From Alphaproteobacteria bacterium (GTDB taxonomy: Bacteria; Pseudomonadota; Alphaproteobacteria; CAISOG01): a DNA stretch of 5,850 bases. Position 1 is the first letter of the stretch; every line of letters starts with the position of its first letter. The translations under genes were made by a program, and so were the position numbers. The DNA lies in contig VEQJ01000085.1 of assembly GCA_018883285.1 (NCBI GenBank), positions 1 to 5,850 of the forward strand, in the 5' to 3' direction. This document shows, in pieces, positions 1 to 5,065 of the stretch. The notes below the pieces were generated by a model. That model was given only the letters and a program-made list of their open reading frames with translations, ran no database searches and was not told where the DNA came from.

Positions 1-183
1 GCGCAAAGCATGGATGTGTTGGCGCGATTGATTGCCGATGCACCCCGCTTTTTGTCCCATGGCGGCGCACTGTATCTGGTGATGCAGCATCGATTGAATT
101 TGGCGCTCCTGTTGCAAACACGTTTTGAGCATGTTGAGCTGTTGGCATCCAATGACCAGTACAAATTGTGGCGGGCGCGCTGA
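1..183 (+). CDS. RsmC-like class I SAM-dependent methyltransferase, C-terminal fragment (5' end outside window)
   Basis: This is the last 60 codons of a gene that begins before the window, read from base 1 and ending at TGA 181-183. The fragment has the pattern of the end of the 'methyltransferase small' (MTS) domain of RsmC/RlmG-type enzymes: a helix, then SHGGALYLVMQHRL (Gly-Gly turn and beta strand), a run of helix (LALLLQTRFEHVELL), and a final strand YKLWRA. E. coli RsmC ends with a comparable GG, strand, 'FG..E', 'KVYRA' layout. RsmC methylates G1207 of 16S rRNA with S-adenosylmethionine in the cytoplasm. The SAM-binding and catalytic NPPF-type motifs would lie outside the window, so substrate specificity cannot be judged; an RlmG-like or other MTS-domain enzyme is equally possible. 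Its stop codon touches the ATG of the next gene, which suggests co-transcription and translational coupling. Confidence 0.65.
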   Translation, partial: AQSMDVLARLIADAPRFLSHGGALYLVMQHRLNLALLLQTRFEHVELLASNDQYKLWRAR

Positions 184-1158
184 ATGACCAAAATTCTGGT
201 AATCAAGCATGGGGCGTTGGGCGATTGGCTGCTGGCAACCAGCCCGATGCAGGCGATTCGGCAGCATTGGTTGGCCATTGATCCCGCCACCCACTTTACC
301 CTGCTAACCCGCCGCCCCTTTGCGGGTTTGGGGCAGGCCAGCGGTTGGTTTGATCAGGTGGTGGTGGACGACTGCCCGAAATGGCACCAATGGCGCGGGC
401 TGTGGCGGCTGGTCAGGCTGCTGAACGGCTGGCGTGCGGATGGTCAGCCAGAAAAGCGTCAGCGTTTTGACTTTATCTATGACCTGCAAACCTCTGGCCG
501 CAGCGGTCTGTATCATCGCCTGCTGTTGCCGCCAAAGCCGTCGTGGTCGGGCATTGCGGCGGGGGCTAGCCATCGTCACAACACCCCCCATCGCCGCCAA
601 TTGCATTCCCTGGAACGGCTGGCGGAGCAGATGGCCTGGGCAAGCATTGCCAGCTGCCCCCCGCCGAATTTGGATTGGTTGCGGGGTGAGGTGGCGGATT
701 TCAACCTGCCCAGCCGTTATGCCCTGCTGATCCCTGGCTGTTCCCCGCATCGGCCAGAAAAACGCTGGCCGGCGGAGCTGTATGGCCAATTGGCGCGGGC
801 GTTGATAGGGCAGGGGATAACCCCCGTGGTGGTGGGGACGCAGGCGGAGGCGGCTGAGGCGGCGGTGATTGCCCAGATGGCTTCGGGCGCTATCAATTTG
901 GTTGGCCAGACCAGTTTGGGGCAGTTGGCCAGCCTGGCACGGCGTGCAGCGCTGGCGGTGGGCAATGACACGGGGCCCATGCATTTGGCGGCGATTGTCG
1001 GCGCCCCCAGCCTGACCCTGTTCTCCCAAGCCAGCGATCCCACCCGCATGGCGCCGCGTGGGGTTATGGCCAGCTGGCTTCGCCAAGATCAGCTGCAGGA
1101 TTTGTCGGTGGAACGGGTGTTGCAGGGCATTTCTGAGCTTTTACAGACTAATCCATAA
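184..1158 (+). CDS. Glycosyltransferase family 9 (heptosyltransferase-like) protein
   Basis: A complete 324-residue protein, of usual length for family GT9, whose members (WaaC, WaaF, WaaQ type) transfer heptose or related sugars from a nucleotide donor during lipopolysaccharide core synthesis at the cytoplasmic face of the inner membrane. Visible signatures: an N-terminal Rossmann strand and loop KILVIKHGALGDWLLATSP (residues 3-21), with Asp14 at the place of the catalytic Asp13 of WaaC; YDLQTSGRSG (99-108), the usual 'D.q...Rs' element; PGCSPHRPEKRWP (184-196), where the Lys-Arg-Trp-Pro motif helps bind donor phosphate; and GNDTGPMHLAA (260-270) followed by GAPSLTLF, the classic nucleotide-sugar binding motif. 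The ATG follows directly after the previous stop (TGAATG). There is no strong Shine-Dalgarno sequence, so re-initiation by coupling is likely. The exact acceptor sugar cannot be read from sequence. It converges with the secretion genes and is probably unrelated to them. Confidence 0.9.
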   Translation: MTKILVIKHGALGDWLLATSPMQAIRQHWLAIDPATHFTLLTRRPFAGLGQASGWFDQVVVDDCPKWHQWRGLWRLVRLLNGWRADGQPEKRQRFDFIYDLQTSGRSGLYHRLLLPPKPSWSGIAAGASHRHNTPHRRQLHSLERLAEQMAWASIASCPPPNLDWLRGEVADFNLPSRYALLIPGCSPHRPEKRWPAELYGQLARALIGQGITPVVVGTQAEAAEAAVIAQMASGAINLVGQTSLGQLASLARRAALAVGNDTGPMHLAAIVGAPSLTLFSQASDPTRMAPRGVMASWLRQDQLQDLSVERVLQGISELLQTNP

Positions 1159-1185
1159 TTGTTGAAGGGGACAGATCTCCTGCAA

Positions 1186-1214
1186 GCTATTTTTATAGTT
1201 GTTCCCAAAATAGC
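1186..1214. terminator. Weak hairpin in the convergent intergenic gap, possible bidirectional terminator
   Basis: The 72-base gap between two convergent genes contains a perfect 8-bp inverted repeat: GCTATTTT (1186-1193) and AAAATAGC (1207-1214), separated by 13 bases. A shorter 5-bp stem, with one G-T wobble, sits just before it (1167-1171 with 1176-1180). Location between two stop codons favours a termination role. Against this, the stem is A/T-rich, the loop is large, and no T-tract follows on either strand, so it would be a poor intrinsic terminator. Nothing else is recognisable in this gap. Confidence 0.3.
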
Positions 1215-1230
1215 GGTGGTTGTTGTGATA

Positions 1231-4200
1231 TTAAGTTTCAAACAAAGGGTTTTCATACTTAAGTTTTGCAACTTCACGTTCTAAATTTTGAACTTCTAAT
1301 TTATCATTTGGTAATTTTTCTTTAAGTTTTTTGAGCTCAGCTTTCTCGCGTTCGTTAAGTTTTTCGATGTTGTTTTCTAAGTAATCATGTCTTCTCTTGT
1401 CTTTATTGTACTTTGCTTTTTTATCTTTGTACTTTTCTTTTGTTTCTGTAAGTTTTTTGTTTTCTTCAAGCGCAATCTCTCCTATGAATTCGCTCAATTC
1501 AAATCCAAAACTTGCGCCTTTAAGAGTTCCTTGGGCTAGCGTTTCTACAGCTCTATGAACATGGGCGGCGGCGGCTTTGGTTGCCCCCGTGGCCTTGGCC
1601 AGCGCCGCCTGCTGTTCGGGTGAAATTTGTGCCATTGCGTTGTTGGTTGCCAAAATAACAGGTGCAAGGGCAGCCAGGGCAGCTTTGGCGGGAATTTTAC
1701 CTAGGTTTTTCCAGAAATTGCCAATTGCCTCAAATAAATTGTCCAAATCATTCAGGCCGCCGCCCATCGCTTCCCCTGCTCTGCTAGCCCAATTCTGCTC
1801 GGGGGAATTATCATCAGCATCGGGAGGATTATCATCAGAGTTCGATTCGTTGAAAGCTTGATTGCCATTATAGGCGCGGGAGGATGAACTGCTATAATTT
1901 ATGGTTGCATTGCCATATGAATCATATTCAATATCTACAATAGTATTGAATATTTCAATATTGCTTTGAATACCACCACCCTGGGCTGACTGGCGGCTCA
2001 TGTCATCAGATGATGCTGACAATCCGCCCGATGGTTGGCCGCCGCCCCCCCCCGCATCGGGGGGTTGGCCGCCACTGCCATCGCGTGGAGCACTTTGGGG
2101 CGAAAGAGAACTGCCTAACTGCAAAGTACTGCCCAACAGCTTGCCGCCCCCCGCAATCGTCATCGATGCGGCCGCGCTCGCAAAACCGGCGACTGCGCCA
2201 CCCGCAATACCGATACCCTTCATGGTGATGCCCGCCATCAATTGACCCAGTGTTGGCCCCCTATCCTGACTAACGCCCACATACATGGCGGCCAGGTTGT
2301 ACATGCGCGACATGTACAACAGCACCACCAAAACGCCCGCCAACATTTGATAAAAGGCGGGGTTGCCCAGGCCGATGGTGAAGCCGCCCACATTCATCAT
2401 GCAGGAAAACATGATGGCTTCGGGGTCGGTCGATCCGCCCCAGGGTTGGGTGTTGGCAGGGGGCTGGCTAACGCTTCCGCCCATACCCGCACCGACACCA
2501 CCACCCGCACCAATGTTGACGGAGGGGCATCTGCCCGCACCGACAGGGGAAGTGGTGGGTGGGGCAGGGGTTGAGGGTAGTGGGCTGCCTGCTGGGGTTA
2601 GCAGGGCGGTGGCGGCCTGCGTTGCATAGGTTTGCATCGCCGCCCTAAACGCACTGAAATTGCCTGAGTTAATACCCTGCAACACCAGGTTGGTCAGGTT
2701 TGAATCCATCATAGCAATTTCCAAAATGCTAATACCACGCACGGTTGCGCCGCAGGGGTCCACGCCGCACTGATGGTTGAATGAAAACGATCCAAAGGAG
2801 CGTGCTAACCGCACATCATTTTCACTCAGGCTGTTGCCACTAGCGTCGTACTTGCCCCCACTAATAACCCCACTCTGGCCACCTGGTGGCGCATCAAAGT
2901 GCAGTTCCAAGGGATAGGCATTAAAGCTAGCCGCACGTGCCGCCACCTGATCTTGATAAGCGCGTCGGGCATTGTCGCCCCTACCACTGGGTAGGGGTGG
3001 GGCAGAAATCACGGTTAGACCCTTGGCAGCGAAAACACTGCGAAACACGATGGCGGCCTGTTCGGTTGCAATCGATTCCAGCGTCCGCTGCTCACCATTG
3101 TAGATCCCATTATAGCTGGAGGTGCCGCTTGTACCAGTGTTGATATCAAGCCTGTGGCCAGAAGTGATCAAAATTTTGGTGGTGGCAGGGATCTTAGGTA
3201 CTGGCCAGTCGCCCGCCGTTGTGCCGCTGGTGGTGGGAGTGCTTCCGCTGGCTCCCCCAGTCCCGCCCGTTCCACCAGTGCCGCCACTCGTGGTAGAGGG
3301 GGCAGGGGTTGCGCCATAAGACATGTCGCAGTCCTTGGGGTCAATGCCTTCTGAAACGCAGTGCGCAGCCGCCGCCGCGCCCTTAGTCAGGCACGCCTCA
3401 ACAGCGGTTTTTTGTTCAGGCTTTAGGGTGGTTTTGCCATTTTCCAGGGCGTTTTGGGTGCTGATACCAATCAGCCCCGCGGCAATCACAATCAACACCG
3501 TCATCAATACCATGGTTAGGGCGCATCGTGCCAGCTGGCGAACCCCCTGGGAAAAGGCAAAACGGGTGTTGGGAAATACGGCAGAGGCCAACCATATCGG
3601 GCTAAGCGCGCCAGTAAGGATGAATCGGAACAACATGTCCAGCAAAAACATGCCAAAAATGATGATGGCGATAAAATACAGGGCAACCAACACAACGCCT
3701 GAGAAAAAGCGGTCAAAGGCTCTGACAACCGCCTCACCCGAAATTTCGGCCAAATTGCCAGCCGCCATAATGTTGCTGATACCAAAGGCCATGCCCGACC
3801 CCAAAGTATCCTGCATCTGTCGCGGCAGGCAAATAAAGTTGCGGCGGGTGGTGTTGGCCTCTGGATGGTTGTTGTAATAGGTGGCGGCGGCGGAAATATA
3901 GGGCGTAGGAATAAAACTGTCTTCGCAATCGGGCTTTTTCCACATGCTGCCCAGGCTGCTCAGCGTATTGCTGGCGGTGTTTAACAGTTCCTGCGACAAT
4001 TCAACGCCCGCGCCCATTAACGGCGCCTGAATCATATCGTTATAGGCGCTGAACCCAAGGCGCAGCATGGTCATGACCAACAGCGCGATCCCTAAGCGGA
4101 TAAAGATCATGTTGGCAATGCCGGTGGGGCCCGCCATGGGGCCAAAGGGCGTCATCAGCTTGGCGGCCTGAAACAACACCCAGATTCCCAGGGCGACGGC

Positions 4201-5061
4201 AATCAAATTGGCTAAGGGCGCGCCCAGCTTGTCAAAAACCCGCTCACTAAGCACCACCGATATGTCATAGCTAAGGGCAAAAATGTTGCACAGCCAACAC
4301 CCCTGGCCGATGGTTTCCATTAAGTCCCCAACATGGGCACCAGGGTTATCGAGTTCAAATTTATCGTCAGATCCTGGCGGTACGCTGCCTGGTGGTAGGG
4401 ATCCACTACCCCCGCCGCCACCACCCGTTTTGATGATTGATGGCCATGGATCATAAGCGCAATGACTGGATTGGGTATCCATTAGTACTTTGCCCCCATA
4501 GGAGCAGCCATTTGATTTGGGGACAGCAAGCTCAAAATGAAGGTGTTGTCCCGTAATGTTACCAGTAAGACCGCAAATACCAACAGCTTGACCAGTTGCA
4601 ACTGGAATCCCAGCACCAGCGGATATATTGTTTCGAGAAAAAGTAAAGTCAGCCAAATGGTTATAAGTTGTCCAGAAGTCTCCTGCGGGATGATAAACCG
4701 TAACGCGTTTGCCGTAGCCGCCAGTATCCCCAGGTTGTCTAGCACTACATATAAGACCTGAGCTAGCTGCTAAAATTTTTGTACGGGAAGCAATGCAATG
4801 AAGGTCGACGCCCGCATGCAATCTTCCCCAACGCCAACCAAAAGGTGATATCAAAGGAGCACAACCGGGTATGTTTTCTACAGGACACAGCAACCCCGTG
4901 GGAATGGCGGCCTGCGCGGGGGTGGGGGTGGCGGTCAGGAATGTGGTTAGCAACAGACAAAGCAGCAGCAGGGATAGGGGCTTTAGGCCTGCAAGCCCTG
5001 GTGCAAGCCTGTTGCGCCCCGAACCCGTTAGCCATCCTTTGATCATGCCCCGTACCGTCAT
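1231..5061 (-). CDS. VirB6/TrbL-like type IV secretion membrane protein with M23 peptidase and amidase_3-like domains
   Basis: A 1276-residue protein. Order: long signal peptide (about 1-51); M23/LytM domain (about 60-180); Gly6 linker; VirB6/TrbL core with hydrophobic segments near 281-300, 314-336, 453-475, 478-497 and 513-534; Thr/Gly linker (590-616); amidase_3-like domain (about 629-822); Pro/Gly linkers; further hydrophobic segments (902-928, 947-970); low-complexity region; Lys/Glu-rich tail (1196-1270). The VirB6 call rests on membrane layout plus the motif around 482-510 (ALSPIWLASAVFPNTR, then FSQGVRQL), which matches the family's 'P-i-f...F..Tr..f..w' signature. VirB6/TrbL proteins form part of the inner-membrane channel of type IV secretion systems. 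The usual family length is roughly 300-450 residues, so this is greatly extended. I chose ATG 5061 because AGAGG lies 8 bases upstream and it follows the previous stop by 4 bases; ATG 5121 would overlap the upstream gene by 56 bases. Whether it exports DNA or protein cannot be told. Confidence 0.82.
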   Translation of the reverse strand: MTVRGMIKGWLTGSGRNRLAPGLAGLKPLSLLLLCLLLTTFLTATPTPAQAAIPTGLLCPVENIPGCAPLISPFGWRWGRLHAGVDLHCIASRTKILAASSGLICSARQPGDTGGYGKRVTVYHPAGDFWTTYNHLADFTFSRNNISAGAGIPVATGQAVGICGLTGNITGQHLHFELAVPKSNGCSYGGKVLMDTQSSHCAYDPWPSIIKTGGGGGGSGSLPPGSVPPGSDDKFELDNPGAHVGDLMETIGQGCWLCNIFALSYDISVVLSERVFDKLGAPLANLIAVALGIWVLFQAAKLMTPFGPMAGPTGIANMIFIRLGIALLVMTMLRLGFSAYNDMIQAPLMGAGVELSQELLNTASNTLSSLGSMWKKPDCEDSFIPTPYISAAATYYNNHPEANTTRRNFICLPRQMQDTLGSGMAFGISNIMAAGNLAEISGEAVVRAFDRFFSGVVLVALYFIAIIIFGMFLLDMLFRFILTGALSPIWLASAVFPNTRFAFSQGVRQLARCALTMVLMTVLIVIAAGLIGISTQNALENGKTTLKPEQKTAVEACLTKGAAAAAHCVSEGIDPKDCDMSYGATPAPSTTSGGTGGTGGTGGASGSTPTTSGTTAGDWPVPKIPATTKILITSGHRLDINTGTSGTSSYNGIYNGEQRTLESIATEQAAIVFRSVFAAKGLTVISAPPLPSGRGDNARRAYQDQVAARAASFNAYPLELHFDAPPGGQSGVISGGKYDASGNSLSENDVRLARSFGSFSFNHQCGVDPCGATVRGISILEIAMMDSNLTNLVLQGINSGNFSAFRAAMQTYATQAATALLTPAGSPLPSTPAPPTTSPVGAGRCPSVNIGAGGGVGAGMGGSVSQPPANTQPWGGSTDPEAIMFSCMMNVGGFTIGLGNPAFYQMLAGVLVVLLYMSRMYNLAAMYVGVSQDRGPTLGQLMAGITMKGIGIAGGAVAGFASAAASMTIAGGGKLLGSTLQLGSSLSPQSAPRDGSGGQPPDAGGGGGQPSGGLSASSDDMSRQSAQGGGIQSNIEIFNTIVDIEYDSYGNATINYSSSSSRAYNGNQAFNESNSDDNPPDADDNSPEQNWASRAGEAMGGGLNDLDNLFEAIGNFWKNLGKIPAKAALAALAPVILATNNAMAQISPEQQAALAKATGATKAAAAHVHRAVETLAQGTLKGASFGFELSEFIGEIALEENKKLTETKEKYKDKKAKYNKDKRRHDYLENNIEKLNEREKAELKKLKEKLPNDKLEVQNLEREVAKLKYENPLFET
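1234..1560 (-). other. Low-G+C Lys/Glu-rich coiled-coil tail of the secretion protein
   Basis: Residues 1168-1276 are encoded by DNA of about 30% G+C (72 of 240 bases over 1261-1500), against 75% in the adjoining row 1561-1620. Codons also differ from the rest of the gene: AGA for Arg, TTA for Leu, and AAA and GAA dominate. The protein is highly charged, with leucines spaced as in a coiled coil (for example Leu1228, Leu1235, Leu1243, Leu1246, Leu1250, then Leu1260, Val1264, Leu1267). No known domain is recognised. The composition and sharp edge suggest separate acquisition of this end of the gene. It could be a protein-binding tail or a secretion or docking signal, but nothing in the sequence settles this. 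Confidence 0.7.
2033..2073. repeat. Coding 9-base C/G tract inside a GC hairpin and short direct repeats
   Basis: Nine consecutive C (2045-2053; G on the coding strand) lie in codons for a Gly5 run (residues 1004-1008). The end of the tract pairs with a downstream G run: CCCCCCG (2048-2054) and CGGGGGG (2058-2064) around a 3-base loop. The 11-base word GGTTGGCCGCC occurs at 2033-2043 and again at 2063-2073, 30 bases apart and therefore in frame. A one-base slip here would shift the frame for the last 270 residues or so. It could be a phase-variable tract, or simply a place where sequencing errors are likely. Confidence 0.6.
2152..2385 (-). other. C-terminal membrane segments following the amidase domain
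   Basis: Residues 893-970 include a strong hydrophobic helix (about 902-928, QMLAGVLVVLLYMSRMYNLA) and a Gly/Ala-rich hydrophobic stretch (947-970, GIAGGAVAGFASAAASMTIA), separated by a polar turn. The same layout of membrane helix, polar turn with LG/MG and Gly/Ala-rich helix is seen in the upstream partial gene, which hints that both are members of one VirB6-like family. Confidence 0.55.
2596..3177 (-). other. Amidase_3-like N-acetylmuramoyl-L-alanine amidase domain
   Basis: Residues 629-822 fit the amidase_3 fold order. An N-terminal strand ends in a zinc-binding His (KILITSGHRLD, His636). Next comes a Glu candidate (NGEQRTLES, Glu657 or Glu662) at the start of a helix, then the second zinc His in PLELHFDAP (His721, equivalent to 'sIHaNa'). 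Near the end is a strand with the catalytic Glu (ISILEIAMMD, Glu781, equivalent to 'vLvE.gF.sn'). Such enzymes cleave the amide bond between N-acetylmuramic acid and L-alanine in peptidoglycan. The domain is bounded by a Thr/Gly linker (590-616) and a Pro/Gly linker (823-865), so it looks like a module placed inside the membrane protein. A divergent or non-catalytic relative is possible; the metal site is inferred from spacing only. Confidence 0.72.
2978..2997. repeat. Perfect GC-rich inverted repeat within the amidase-coding region
   Basis: CCCCTACC (2978-2985) pairs perfectly with GGTAGGGG (2990-2997) around a 4-base loop. It lies in codons for the Pro/Gly loop PPLPSGRG of the amidase-like domain. 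No T-tract follows on the coding (minus) strand, so it is unlikely to be a terminator. It may be chance in Pro/Gly codons, or a local mRNA structure. Confidence 0.35.
3457..4344 (-). other. VirB6/TrbL-like polytopic membrane core
   Basis: Residues 240-535 hold five clear hydrophobic segments. Between the second and third is a soluble loop of about 115 residues (337-452), comparable to the large central periplasmic loop of Agrobacterium VirB6. The stretch 453-497 is nearly continuous hydrophobic sequence and ends in the family motif SPIWLASAVFPNTR. Sequence before the first segment (GDLMETIGQGCWLCNIF) resembles the amphipathic N-terminal part of TrbL/VirB6 proteins. The family assignment is by pattern recognition, not by a profile search. 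Confidence 0.75.
4522..4884 (-). other. M23/LytM endopeptidase domain, catalytic residues intact
   Basis: Residues 60-180 form a peptidase M23 domain. In this family two His and one Asp bind zinc and two further His act in catalysis, cutting peptide cross-bridges of peptidoglycan. All are visible: His82 and Asp86 in LHAGVDL (the HxxxD motif), His135 in YNHLADF, and His173 and His175 in GQHLHFEL (the HxH motif). The typical strands GLICSA, GYGKRVTVYH and the Gly-rich turn GLTGNITG are also present. Many M23 proteins in divisome regulation (EnvC, NlpD) have lost these residues; here they are kept, so activity is expected. The DNA is lower in G+C than the flanks (about 46% over 4501-4800, against about 60% in the membrane core). 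Confidence 0.92.
4909..5061 (-). other. Signal peptide of the 1276-residue secretion protein
   Basis: Residues 1-51 show a long basic n-region (Arg4, Lys8, Arg16, Arg18, Lys27), a strongly hydrophobic stretch rich in Leu (about 29-43) and a small-residue end TPAQA, giving a likely signal peptidase I cut after Ala51 (AQA followed by AIPTG). Cys35 lies inside the hydrophobic stretch without Gly, Ala or Ser before it, so a lipoprotein lipobox is not supported. If not cleaved, this segment would act as an N-terminal membrane anchor. Either way the M23 domain that follows is placed in the periplasm. Confidence 0.8.
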
Positions 5062-5065
5062 GGCC

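Noticed and set aside
304..1086. Long open frame on the minus strand opposite the glycosyltransferase gene
   Set aside because: It is a shadow of a GC-rich gene: its protein is Arg/Pro/His/Gln-rich with no recognisable motif, while the plus-strand frame has all GT9 motifs.
1089..1277. Small minus-strand frame across the convergent gap, 62 codons
   Set aside because: Overlaps the ends of both flanking genes and has no recognisable features.
2978..2997. Intrinsic terminator inside the large gene
   Set aside because: The hairpin is strong but no T-tract follows on the coding strand, and the reading frame continues intact through it.
3323..3877. 184-codon open frame on the plus strand inside the VirB6 core
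   Set aside because: Antisense to well-supported membrane-domain coding sequence; no family signature and no ribosome binding site I could see.
4969..5061. Lipoprotein signal (Cys35) in the large protein
   Set aside because: The Cys is preceded by four Leu, lacking the small residue needed at -1 of a lipobox; an AQA cut site further on fits better.
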